DNA of 64,000 bases, from contig JAMPHD010000001.1 in NCBI GenBank assembly GCA_023663635.1, forward strand, positions 305,529 through 369,528. Direction: 5' to 3'. This DNA is from Acetatifactor muris. Its GTDB lineage: Bacteria; Bacillota; Clostridia; Lachnospirales; Lachnospiraceae. How positions within the stretch are numbered: the first letter of the stretch is position 1; every line of letters begins with the position of its first letter. Of the stretch, positions 45,278 through 53,778 are shown one piece after another. A program made the position numbers and the translations under genes. The notes beneath the pieces were generated by a model that did not search any database, was not told the DNA's origin, and saw only the letters and a list, made by a program, of their open reading frames with translations.

Positions 45278-46492
45278 ATGGCGCAAATATGGGAATACAT
45301 TAAGATTGCGCTCCTAAATATCAAGAGCAACAAAGGGCGCTCCATCCTCACCATGTTGGGCATTATCATCGGCATTTCCTCCGTCATTATGATCATCTCC
45401 ATCGGAAACGGCGTAAAGGGCGGCATCAACAGCGAGCTGAACGCCATGGCGGGCGGACAGATCTACATCTATTCTACCGGAAATAATGAAAACGGGATCT
45501 CGGTGGAGTTTACGGAAGAGGATATTGACGCCATTTTGGAGAAGGTGCCCCATGTGAAAGCGGTCACGCCGAAATGGGGTTTCGGCGGTAGTTTTACGGG
45601 GAGGAAGGGCATCTTTGACGGCACGGCCACCATGGGTATGCCGGGATTGGAATACGCCAGCAATGACCCCATCATCAAGGGGCGTTATTTTAATGACAAT
45701 GATTACTACTCGGCCAATTTGGTCTGTGTCCTCACGGAGAACAGCGCCAAGCAGCTCTTCGGCACCACCAATGTCATCGGCATGACAGTGGAGATGAATA
45801 TGTATGGTATCACCAGAGATTTCACTGTCATAGGGATCAGACAGGATAATGCCTCCATGCTCTCGGGGATGATGGGGTCTTCCAACATCTCCATGGAGTG
45901 TCCGCTGTCAGTCGTGTCATCTTCTTATGGATTCTATGTCAGTAACAACGATCTGCTAATTATCAGCGATGGAGCCGAATTTGCGACAGAGGTGGCGGAA
46001 AATACGGTCCGTTTGATGGAAAACCGACACGGAGTCCGGGGACAGGGGGCAATACAGATTGAGAACTTTAATGACTACATGAGTCAAATGGATGAGATAC
46101 TGAGTTACATCACGGTATTTGTGGTGTTTGTGGCTGCAATCTCCCTTCTGGTGGGCGGAATCGGCGTGATGAACATCATGTTGGTGTCCGTGACGGAGCG
46201 CACCCGCGAGATTGGAATCCGCAAGGCTCTGGGCGCCAGAACGGGATCCGTGTTGTTACAGTTTTTGGCGGAATCCGCCCTGATCTCCCTGCTCGGCGGC
46301 CTGATCGGCATCCTCTTGGGGGTTCTGGGAGCGCAGGGAGTCTGCTCCCTGATGGGATTTACCGCTTCGGTCAATATAGGGACCGTGTTGGGAGCCAGCC
46401 TGTTTTCCTCAGCGGTGGGGATCTTCTTCGGAATCTATCCCGCGCGGAAAGCTGCCCGCCTAAGCCCCATCGAGGCGCTGCGGCATGAGTAG
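45278..46492 (+). CDS. MacB-type ABC permease
   Basis: A 404-residue FtsX/MacB permease: first membrane helix near residues 20-40 (ILTMLGIIIGISSVIMIISIGNG), a large extracytoplasmic MacB core domain (about 45-275), then three C-terminal helices with VSVTERTREIGIRKALGAR between them and PARKAARLSPIEALRHE at the end. All are hallmarks of MacB. It completes the three-gene module with the ATPase and adaptor. AGGAGGTG lies upstream. Confidence 0.95.
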   Translation: MAQIWEYIKIALLNIKSNKGRSILTMLGIIIGISSVIMIISIGNGVKGGINSELNAMAGGQIYIYSTGNNENGISVEFTEEDIDAILEKVPHVKAVTPKWGFGGSFTGRKGIFDGTATMGMPGLEYASNDPIIKGRYFNDNDYYSANLVCVLTENSAKQLFGTTNVIGMTVEMNMYGITRDFTVIGIRQDNASMLSGMMGSSNISMECPLSVVSSSYGFYVSNNDLLIISDGAEFATEVAENTVRLMENRHGVRGQGAIQIENFNDYMSQMDEILSYITVFVVFVAAISLLVGGIGVMNIMLVSVTERTREIGIRKALGARTGSVLLQFLAESALISLLGGLIGILLGVLGAQGVCSLMGFTASVNIGTVLGASLFSSAVGIFFGIYPARKAARLSPIEALRHE

Positions 46493-46500
46493 AGTATGAT

Positions 46501-46537
46501 CCCCCCCGATTGACAAACCCTTTCGGGGGGGTAATAT
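46501..46537 (+). promoter_or_regulatory. Promoter of the second ABC module, inside a C7/G7 inverted repeat
   Basis: TTGACA (46510-46515), 16 bp, TAATAT (46532-46537). A perfect 9-bp inverted repeat CCCCCCCGA / TCGGGGGGG (46501-46509 and 46523-46531) encloses the -35 box and fills the spacer. It might also serve as terminator for the upstream operon. Confidence 0.6.
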
Positions 46538-46580
46538 ATAAGTAAAGAAAACAATTTGATGTAACTAAGGAGTGACCGAA

Positions 46581-47252
46581 ATGGAAAATATCTTGCGCCT
46601 GGTGGATGTATGCAAACAGTACGGACAGGGGGAAAATGTGGTAAACGCGCTGTCCCATGTGAATGTGGAGATACATAAGGGCGAGTTTGTGGCGGTGGTG
46701 GGCGCCTCGGGCAGCGGCAAGAGTACGTTTTTGAACGTGTGCGGGGGATTGGACAAGCCCACATCCGGAGTCGTCTATGTGGAGGGCGTGAACCTGAACG
46801 ACTTAAAGAGCGAGGCGCTGACGGAGTTCAGGCGGGAGCGCATCGGCTTTGTCTTTCAGAACTACAATCTGATCTCCGTCATGACGGTATATGAGAATAT
46901 CGTGTTGCCCGTTCAGATCGGCGGAAAACTTGAGGACAGGGAACTGTTGGACAGGATCATGGGGACTCTCGGGCTCAAAGGTCTGGAGTACAGGCTGCCG
47001 GCCGAACTCTCCGGCGGGCAGCAGCAGAGGGTGGCCATCGCCCGCGCTCTGGTCACGGAGCCGGCCATTATTCTGGCGGACGAGCCCACCGGCAATCCGG
47101 ACTCCGAATCCACGGCGGATGTGATGGGACTTTTGGAGCGCGCGGTTCGGGACTTCGGTCAGACAGTCATCATGATCACCCATAATGACGCGCTGACCCG
47201 GGTGTGTGACCGCGTGTTGAATATGAAAGACGGAAGGCTGGCGGAGCGATGA
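46581..47252 (+). CDS. Second MacB/LolD-like ABC ATP-binding protein
   Basis: A 223-residue ATPase with Walker [10 protein letters not shown], signature [15 protein letters not shown], Walker [10 protein letters not shown] and H-loop ITHND. The D-loop reads GNPDSES where the family normally has GNLDS(x)T, an unusual replacement at the dimer interface. ATG 46581 has AAGGAG upstream. It overlaps the permease start by 4 bp (ATGA). Since the permease is frameshifted, the pair may be losing function. Confidence 0.9.
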   Translation: MENILRLVDVCKQYGQGENVVNALSHVNVEIHKGEFVAVVGASGSGKSTFLNVCGGLDKPTSGVVYVEGVNLNDLKSEALTEFRRERIGFVFQNYNLISVMTVYENIVLPVQIGGKLEDRELLDRIMGTLGLKGLEYRLPAELSGGQQQRVAIARALVTEPAIILADEPTGNPDSESTADVMGLLERAVRDFGQTVIMITHNDALTRVCDRVLNMKDGRLAER

Positions 47253-49815
47253 ATGAGACGGGTAAAACGGGGAAAAAGAACACGGAAAGGTCAGGACGGG
47301 TGTCGGCCAAAGCGGTGAGAAGGCTCGCGTCCGGGCTGTACCGCGCGGACAGGCGCAGGAACATCACGGCTATCGCGGCCATCGCGCTGTCCTCCATGAT
47401 GGTGGTTCTGGTGCTCTCCACGGCCTTGTCCATCGTGACCCTCACCGGGCGGCAGAAACAGATGCTGTTAGGAACGCGGGCGGAGGGGATTTACAAGAGG
47501 ACCTCCTACCACTGGTTTGAGGAGCTGCGTGACAGCGGCTATTTTGACGACACGGGTATGGTGGTGTACATGGGGCACTATGAGTCCGCGGCCCGGGAGA
47601 ATGTGTCTCAAGAGTCCGCGGCTCAAGGGTCTTCTACTCAAGGGGATGAGATCGCGAAATCCCGCAATTGGATCCTCTACGCCGAGGAGAAGACCGCCTC
47701 CTGGAATTTTAACGAGCTTTTGGAGGGCCGTTGGGCCGAGTCGGACGGCGAGGCGGTGGTGGATGAACACTTCGTGGAAAATTACGGCGGAGACGTCAGG
47801 GTGGGCGACAGGATATCGCTGCATCTGGAGACACCCGCCAATTCCATCACGCAGGAAGTGACCGTGACGGGGATCTGCGCGGCCAACGACGCGCTGGATG
47901 AGGCGAGGATCTATATGTCCGAGGAATTTTTCCTGTGGGACAGGAGCGGGTTGACGATCCGGACTTACTGCCGTTTTGAGGGCGGGCGGTATCGGGAGAT
48001 CCATGCTCCTGCTGATGGGCGGCCTGATCCTTTTGACGGCCGTGTGCGCCGGCTTGATGATCTATACGATCTATTACATTTCATCTGTCAAAAACGTGGT
48101 GCAGTATGGGCAGTTAAAGCTGATAGGCGTGGCGGAATCCCATATCCGCAGGATTGTTGGGATCCATGCCGCCCGACAGTATCTGACGGGTTTGCCCATA
48201 GGTTGTCTGGCGGGCCTTGTCTTCGGGTATGTGATATTGCCGGGACTTGCGGCCTTTGCAGGGATTAAGGGCAGCGCGACTCTCGAGGTCAGACCTGTGT
48301 ATTTTGTGTGCGCGGCGGTGTTGTCCTTCGCGGTGTTATGTATCGGTGTGGGGAGGCCCATGACCATCCTGGCAAAACTGCCTCCCATCCGGACGGTCGG
48401 CTTTACGGATGGCGGCGGCAGACGGACGGGGCGGACGCGCAATACGCGTTTCACCGCGGGGAGTTTTGCGCGTAAAAATCTGGGGAAACGCTGCAAGAAG
48501 ACAATTCTGGTGGTCATTTCCATGAGCGTTGTGATGTTTCTCTTTGTCGGCACCATGAATGTGGTGCACAGTCTGAATATGGAATCTTTTCCGGAGGAGA
48601 CCAATCTTTTCGCGGATATCGAGATCGCCACGGAACATGGACTGAGCTATATGGAGATCGGCACCGATGGCAATGTGGAGGCCATTCCGAATGAGCTGCG
48701 GGATGAACTGGAGAAGATCTCCGCAGATATGGACACCGTGTATCATTATAATCTGTACGCGATGTCATTCTTATATGATGAGGACGCGGAGAGATTATGT
48801 CAATTGGTGTTGGACGGCGGAAACTACGCGAAGGGTGCCGGGGAGAATGACTTTATGCTGCAGCGCGCAGGAGCACAGACGGACAGGCGCTGCCATTTTG
48901 ACGCAGCAGACCTATCGGTTTTATGATTATGAGCAAATGGGAGACTTTGAGATCTTTGAGGGCAGTCTCGATAAAGAACTGTTTGAATCCGGCCGTTATG
49001 TGGTGGCGGTCGCCTTGGACGGTGAGGGCGACAGTTATTATCATGTGGGGGACAAAGTGAATCTGTATGAGGAATTTCCGGAGGATTCCGGCTCTCATTT
49101 GAGGCAGGTTGAGAACGGACGATATAGCTATTATGACAATCTGCGGAAGAGGGAATATGAAGTGTTGGCGGTGGTCGGCGATGAGTACCGAAACCGTATG
49201 GCCCGGGGCAACCGACACATACAGGATCTGGATTTTATCCTTCCGACCAAGAGCATGGAGCAAATGTCCAAGACGCCGGAACTGTTTATGGTGACGATGA
49301 ATGCCCCGGATGCCGTCGTTTTGGACGCGGTGGAGCCTTTGGTGAAGGACTGTCTGGACAAAATGGGCGGAGAGGATGTGGTCTCCTATCGCTCCAAGGG
49401 CGTGTACAGGAGAATGGTGGAAGAGTTTGGCATGGTGATTCTGATGATCGGGAATGGTCTGGCGGTGATGGTGGGCATGATGGCTCTCGTGAATTTTTTG
49501 AACAGCTGTGTCAGCGGCATAGCGGAGCGGAAGGAGGAATTTTCCACTCTTCTGGCCATAGGTATGACCAAAAGCCAACTGCTCAGGGTGCTGAAACTGG
49601 AAAATCTGTATATGGTACTCCTCGCGGTCGTGCCCGGATATCTGTTGGGGCAGCTCGTCAGCGCGGCGGCGATCCCGCAGGTTGCCGCAAAGATTTCCTA
49701 TATCGTATGGGATATGTCGCTGTTGCCGGGGATCATTTTGGCCGTCGTCATGGCTGCGCTGTCGATGATCTGGCCCAACCGCGGGACGATCCTCGGGGGC
49801 AGGGCGGATGAATAA
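47249..49815 (+). pseudogene. FtsX-like ABC permease broken by two frameshifts
   Basis: Three consecutive frames together give one FtsX-like permease of about 855 codons. Frame one (from ATG 47249) carries the basic start, the first membrane helix and part of an extracytoplasmic domain and leaves homology near 47985-48005. Frame two (about 48003-48890) carries LLLMGGLILLTAVCAGLMIYTIYYISS, the second-half helices and a new domain start. Frame three (from about 48890 to 49815) begins LTQQTYRFYDYEQMG and ends with the last three helices. A possible internal start (ATG 48003, GGGAG upstream) exists. Either true decay or two sequencing errors; two in one gene make decay or phase variation more likely. 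Confidence 0.8.
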
Positions 49816-49858
49816 GGAAACCGGAATCCGAAAATAAATATCATGTCTTAAAAATTTG

Positions 49859-49887
49859 TTGCATTAACCATTGCATGATAATAAAAT
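49859..49887 (+). promoter_or_regulatory. Promoter of the MntA/HepT operon
   Basis: TTGCAT (49859-49864), 17 bp, TAAAAT (49882-49887), leaving a leader of about 150 nt that includes the shared element. Confidence 0.55.
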
Positions 49888-49906
49888 ATAAACAGAGAGA
49901 AGTTGA

Positions 49907-49963
49907 ATGGCAATAACGGATAAACATCAGGTTATCAACATTCGTGAGTATTGGGGAAATTGA
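49907..49963 (+). CDS. Possible 18-residue leader or remnant ORF
   Basis: ATG 49907 with GAGAGAAG upstream reads 18 codons to TGA 49961. No family recognised. Located between promoter and shared leader element of mntA. Confidence 0.2.
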   Translation: MAITDKHQVINIREYWGN

Positions 49964-49978
49964 AATCCGAGGAGAAAA

Positions 49979-50041
49979 GATTGAAAGCAAACTTTCAAAT
50001 ATTGATTGGTATGCGTGCTGAAACACGTCGGGGGTATAAAC
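49979..50041 (+). repeat. Shared 5' leader element, copy 2 (before mntA)
   Basis: Matches the tex leader over about 63 bp with about nine differences, including TTGAAAGCAAACTTTCAA, AAATATTGATTGGTATGCG, GCGTGCTGAAACACGT and GGGGGTATAAAC directly before ATG 50042. The middle (ACTTTCAAATATTGATTGG onward) is identical for about 30 bases. Confidence 0.75.
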
Positions 50042-50323
50042 ATGACAATAGAAATGATAAAAAACAATGTCTTGACGATTGTAAATGACTATCCTATTAA
50101 ACGGATTACTCTTTTTGGATCAAGAGCAGCAGGTACGGACCGTGAAGACAGTGATGTAGATTTGATCATGGAGTTTTCGTTGCCGATTTCATTGTTGACT
50201 TTGTCAATGATAAAAGTAAAACTTGAGGAGATTTTGGAGGTAGGCGTAGATATTGTGCATGGGCCGATTGAGGAATCCGATTTGCTTGAAATCGGGAAGG
50301 TGGTGGAGCTGTATGCGGCATAG
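50042..50323 (+). CDS. mntA: MntA-type antitoxin, minimal nucleotidyltransferase
   Basis: A 93-residue polymerase-beta-like nucleotidyltransferase: TLFGSRAAGTDREDSDVDL contains GSR (26-28) and the metal aspartates D38 and D40, with a third at D70 (VGVDIVHG). In characterised HepT/MntA pairs this enzyme AMPylates and so inactivates the HEPN toxin encoded next to it. The stop overlaps the toxin start by 11 bp. Base composition is clearly more AT-rich than neighbours. The ATG at 50042 follows the shared leader element. Confidence 0.9.
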   Translation: MTIEMIKNNVLTIVNDYPIKRITLFGSRAAGTDREDSDVDLIMEFSLPISLLTLSMIKVKLEEILEVGVDIVHGPIEESDLLEIGKVVELYAA

Positions 50324-50666
50324 GGATGAGGTAATTCTTCATAAGGTGATTTCAGAAATAGATATAGCTCATGATATGTTGGGGACGGTAACTTTGGAGG
50401 AGTTCATAAAGGACGAAAAGTTGAAACGGGCTGTCAGTATGACGGTTATCAATATTGGAGAATTAATAAAGAATATTGCTGATGATACAAGAAGAGAATA
50501 TCCGCAAATACCATGGAAAGCTATCGCAGGAATGCGTGATATTGCGGCGCATAAATACCGGACATTGAGGATGGAAGACGTATATAACACAGCCCATACG
50601 GATTTCCCGGTGTTGAAGGAGCAATTGGAAAGGCTGATTCAGGATGGCTATAAACAAGCCAATTAG
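50313..50666 (+). CDS. hepT: HepT-type HEPN-domain toxin (DUF86)
   Basis: A 117-residue HEPN protein with the motif MRDIAAHKY: R75, four residues, H80, one residue, Y82. This is the RX4HXY catalytic and AMPylation motif of HepT RNases. The rest is helical as expected. It forms a type VII toxin-antitoxin pair with the preceding gene, which overlaps it by 11 bp; GGTGGAG precedes ATG 50313. All motif residues are intact, so it is probably active. Confidence 0.9.
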   Translation: MRHRDEVILHKVISEIDIAHDMLGTVTLEEFIKDEKLKRAVSMTVINIGELIKNIADDTRREYPQIPWKAIAGMRDIAAHKYRTLRMEDVYNTAHTDFPVLKEQLERLIQDGYKQAN

Positions 50667-50737
50667 CAAAACAAGAGAACGAACTTTGAGGTTCTGAATT
50701 TCAGCAAAAATGCGATAGAAAACGGAGAGGGCTGACA

Positions 50738-51295
50738 ATGAAATTTTCGGACGCGCTGATATGGTGTATGGACACTGAAAGAAATCGCAACGACAGAAGC
50801 GGGATTTATGGGTTCACCCAGAGGTCTATGGCATACAACTCTAATAAGATCGAAGGAAGTACGCTCACGGAAGACCAGACAGCGGCACTGGAGGAAGGAT
50901 TTCTGCCCAAATCGGAAGATGTGTACCGGGCCAGGGATATAGAAGAAATGAACGGGCATTTTCTTATGTTCAATCATATGCTTTCATCGATAGACGAGCC
51001 GTTATCGGAGGAGCGGATCAAGGAATTTCATTATGAGCTGATACATCCTTTTCAGGACGGCAATGGGCGAACCGGACGGATCATCCTGTTTAGAGAATGC
51101 CTCGCCAATGATATGGATCCATTTATCGTACAGGACAAAAACCAGGCTGTATATATCACGGCCCTGAAAAAGGCTCAAACGGAAAAGGACTGTTCCGATC
51201 TGGTCAAATATTTTGAGAGTGAGCAGAAAGAGTATATGGAGCATTGCCGATATTTTTCTGTTGAGGAAAGATATTCGGAATGCGTCGGATTATGA
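50738..51295 (+). CDS. Fic-domain protein with intact motif but shortened core
   Basis: A 185-residue Fic protein. The inhibitory helix motif SNKIEG (S35 to G40, pattern S/TxxxEG) is N-terminal, and the catalytic loop HPFQDGNGRTGR is at residues 103-114. Fic enzymes normally transfer AMP to target hydroxyls. In most relatives about 60-70 residues lie between the FHxxL helix and the IHPF motif; here KEFHYEL runs directly into IHPFQDG, as if an internal in-frame deletion joined two FHYE-like segments. Activity is therefore doubtful. It is 71 bp after hepT in the same AT-rich block. Confidence 0.82.
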   Translation: MKFSDALIWCMDTERNRNDRSGIYGFTQRSMAYNSNKIEGSTLTEDQTAALEEGFLPKSEDVYRARDIEEMNGHFLMFNHMLSSIDEPLSEERIKEFHYELIHPFQDGNGRTGRIILFRECLANDMDPFIVQDKNQAVYITALKKAQTEKDCSDLVKYFESEQKEYMEHCRYFSVEERYSECVGL

Positions 51296-51328
51296 TAAAT
51301 TTAGGGGGATAATTTTTATATAGAACTT

Positions 51329-51375
51329 TTTAACGTGGGCGTTTTTGAAAAAATTACAAAAACGCCCACGTTAAA
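51329..51375. terminator. Perfect 19-bp inverted repeat
   Basis: TTTAACGTGGGCGTTTTTG (51329-51347) and its exact complement (51357-51375) flank nine bases. Probably a strong terminator for the fic transcript; it could also be a miniature element or binding site. Confidence 0.7.
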
Positions 51376-51376
51376 C

Positions 51377-51405
51377 TTGAAAATCTTTTATTTTTCTGAT
51401 AGTAT
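51377..51405 (+). promoter_or_regulatory. Promoter of the AAA/DUF4143 ATPase gene
   Basis: TTGAAA (51377-51382), 17 bp, TAGTAT (51400-51405), directly after the inverted repeat. Confidence 0.6.
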
Positions 51406-51437
51406 GGATTAGAGAAAATTGATGGCGGGTGAAAAGT

Positions 51438-52667
51438 ATGAACTGGTATCCAAGGGAAAACTATCTTAAAAAAATTCGTGATTTTTATCACGTTACGGAT
51501 ATCATCAAGGTTATAACCGGCGTCAGAAGATGCGGTAAGTCCTGCCTGATGGAGACGATCGCGGACGAACTGAAAAGGGAAGGGATTCCTGAAAAAAATG
51601 TTCATTTTTTCGATCTTGACAGTAAGGATTATAACAAGATTTTAAAGTCTGACGAGTTGGAACAATTGATTCAAAGCGTGCAAGAGGTGAAGGGGACAAA
51701 ATATCTTTTTATTGATGAAGTGCAAAATGTCGATGGATTTGAAATAGTTCTCAATGGTTTCCGTGGGATCGGTGAATGGTCGATTTTTATTACGGGATCA
51801 AATTCCTATCTTTTAAGTGGTGAGTTGATGACAAAGCTTACCGGTCGATATATTGAATTTGAGATGTTTCCGCTTTCTTTTGAAGAGTATGAAGATATTA
51901 AGAAGTTTTACGGCAAAGAAATTGCTCCCGACCGTCAGGAAGAATTGCAGAACTATATTCTTGAGGGAGGATTTCCGAGAACGATTAATTTAAATACAAT
52001 GGCTGCGAAACGCAGATATGTCCAAAGTGTTATTGATGAGATTTTTGAAAAAGATATACGCAGACGACTGAAAATTCGTAATAAGAGTACTTTTGAGACG
52101 GTTCAGAAATATATCATCAATAATTTTGGGACTGCTACGAGTTTAAAGAGTCTCAAAAAGGCAATCGAACGTTCTGGAACTCCGATCAGTGAAATTACGA
52201 TTGCCAGATATATCAAGGCTCTGCTCGACGCAAAGATTCTTTGTGAGTGTCCGAGATTTGATATGAAGTCAAAGAAGTCATTAAGCGGGGAGAAGAAGTA
52301 TTATCTTGCGGATTTGAGTTTTTATTATGCTCAAAATACTGATAACAGGATTAACTTTGGTCCGGTATTGGAGAACATCACCTATATATACGCAAGGTCA
52401 CATGACTATTCTGTAAGTGTAGGCAGAATTGGGAAATTTGAATGTGACTTTATACTCCGAGATAACGAAATGAATTATTCCTATGTTCAGGTTTCTTATA
52501 CGATAGCAATGTCGAAGGAAACGGAAGATCGAGAGTATAGAGCGTTGGAATCGATAAAGGATAATTATCCTAAGTATGTCGCTACGGTAGATTCTTTGTT
52601 GCAGCAGCGCAATGGCATAGCGCATGTAAATCTTGTTGATTTCATGAAAAACGGTAAGGAATTTTAG
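51438..52667 (+). CDS. AAA_14/DUF4143 ATPase
   Basis: A 409-residue protein: Walker A GVRRCGKSCLM near residue 31, Walker B YLFIDEVQNVDG, ITGSNSYLLSGELMTKLTGRYIEF as sensor region, then a C-terminal DUF4143 domain (about 200-395) with YYLADLSFYYA. Such single-gene ATPases are common, mobile-looking and of unknown role in bacteria and archaea. ATG 51438 has GGGTGA upstream; GTG 51429 is the alternative. AT-rich codon use like the MntA/HepT block, unlike the surrounding genes. Confidence 0.88.
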   Translation: MNWYPRENYLKKIRDFYHVTDIIKVITGVRRCGKSCLMETIADELKREGIPEKNVHFFDLDSKDYNKILKSDELEQLIQSVQEVKGTKYLFIDEVQNVDGFEIVLNGFRGIGEWSIFITGSNSYLLSGELMTKLTGRYIEFEMFPLSFEEYEDIKKFYGKEIAPDRQEELQNYILEGGFPRTINLNTMAAKRRYVQSVIDEIFEKDIRRRLKIRNKSTFETVQKYIINNFGTATSLKSLKKAIERSGTPISEITIARYIKALLDAKILCECPRFDMKSKKSLSGEKKYYLADLSFYYAQNTDNRINFGPVLENITYIYARSHDYSVSVGRIGKFECDFILRDNEMNYSYVQVSYTIAMSKETEDREYRALESIKDNYPKYVATVDSLLQQRNGIAHVNLVDFMKNGKEF

Positions 52668-52686
52668 ATATCAAAGTGGAGGACTT

Positions 52687-53163
52687 ATGATGGAACTGGA
52701 TGTGAAGATCAACGCCGGCGATCTCTATGATTATATGATGATGCACAGCTATCACAGCGCCGCGGGACTTCTGGGGAGCGGTGTGGGAGCCGTGGTCTGG
52801 TTGGTGGGCATGATGAAGGGACAGGCGATCTTTGTGTTTGCCGGCATCGTGCTGCTCGCGTATCTGCCCTGGACGCTTTTTATCAGGAGCAGAAGGCAGA
52901 TTCTGGCCAATCCGGCCTTCGGGGAACCTCTCCACTATAGGTTGGACGAGGCGGGGATCACCGTGTCCCAAAACGGGGAGGAGCAGCATCAGGATTGGGC
53001 GGATATGGTGAAGGCGGTGTCCACGGGGCGCAGCATCATCGTTTACACGAGCCCGGTCAACGCCACTATTTTTCCCAGACGGGAGTTGGGGGACAGGCAG
53101 TCGGATGTGATTCAAATGATCTCCACCCATATGCCGCCTAAGAAAGTGCGCATCCGCTGCTAG
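52687..53163 (+). CDS. YcxB-like membrane protein
   Basis: A 158-residue protein with two membrane helices (about residues 25-42 and 46-64) and a C-terminal YcxB-like beta domain (LHYRLDEAGITVSQNGEEQHQDWADM). Function unknown. GC-rich codon use marks the return to core genome after the island. GGAGG lies five bases before ATG 52687. It is followed by the t6A/tRNA operon after 124 bp. Confidence 0.75.
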   Translation: MMELDVKINAGDLYDYMMMHSYHSAAGLLGSGVGAVVWLVGMMKGQAIFVFAGIVLLAYLPWTLFIRSRRQILANPAFGEPLHYRLDEAGITVSQNGEEQHQDWADMVKAVSTGRSIIVYTSPVNATIFPRRELGDRQSDVIQMISTHMPPKKVRIRC

Positions 53164-53287
53164 CGCGACGACCGCAGACAGGCAGAAGGAGGACCGGTGA
53201 ACGGATGATCGGTCCGGGGGAGTCAGCGGCCGGCATAAACAGCCGGCATGGGCAGTTTGGCCCCAAGAAGACGGAGAGGTGACAGGG

Positions 53288-53761
53288 ATGGCAGAGACGA
53301 ATGTAGGACATGCGGACGCGGGGAACAACGCCGATATCGTCCGGGAGACCAACAGCCCGGAGGAGACCTATGCTCTGGGAGAGCAGATGGGGCGGGAGGC
53401 AGAGCCGGGGCAGGTCTACACCCTGATCGGGGATCTGGGCGCGGGCAAGACCGTATTTACGCAGGGCATGGCGGCGGGGCTTGCCATCGAGGGACCGGTG
53501 AACAGCCCCACTTTTACGATCCTGCAGATCTATGAGGGAGGAAGACTGCCTCTTTTTCATTTTGACGTATATCGCATCGCCGATGTGGAGGAGATGGAGG
53601 AGATCGGATATGAGGACTGCTTTTACGGGCAGGGGGTCTGCCTGATCGAGTGGGCCGATCTGATCCGGGAGATATTGCCTTCGCATTACACCGAGATTCT
53701 GATGGAGCGTGATCCGCAGAAGGGCTTTGACTACCGGAAGATCACGGTGAGCCGGCGATAG
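53288..53761 (+). CDS. tsaE: tRNA threonylcarbamoyladenosine biosynthesis ATPase TsaE
   Basis: A 157-residue TsaE/YjeE: Walker A GDLGAGKT near residue 48, VNSPTFTI, FHFDVYRI and LIEWAD, all family-typical. Works with TsaB and TsaD to make t6A on tRNAs. ATG 53288 has GGAGAGG upstream; GTG 53279 is also in frame. Starts the operon tsaE-tsaB-rimI. Confidence 0.94.
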   Translation: MAETNVGHADAGNNADIVRETNSPEETYALGEQMGREAEPGQVYTLIGDLGAGKTVFTQGMAAGLAIEGPVNSPTFTILQIYEGGRLPLFHFDVYRIADVEEMEEIGYEDCFYGQGVCLIEWADLIREILPSHYTEILMERDPQKGFDYRKITVSRR

Positions 53762-53778
53762 AAGGGTGGAGGAGATCC

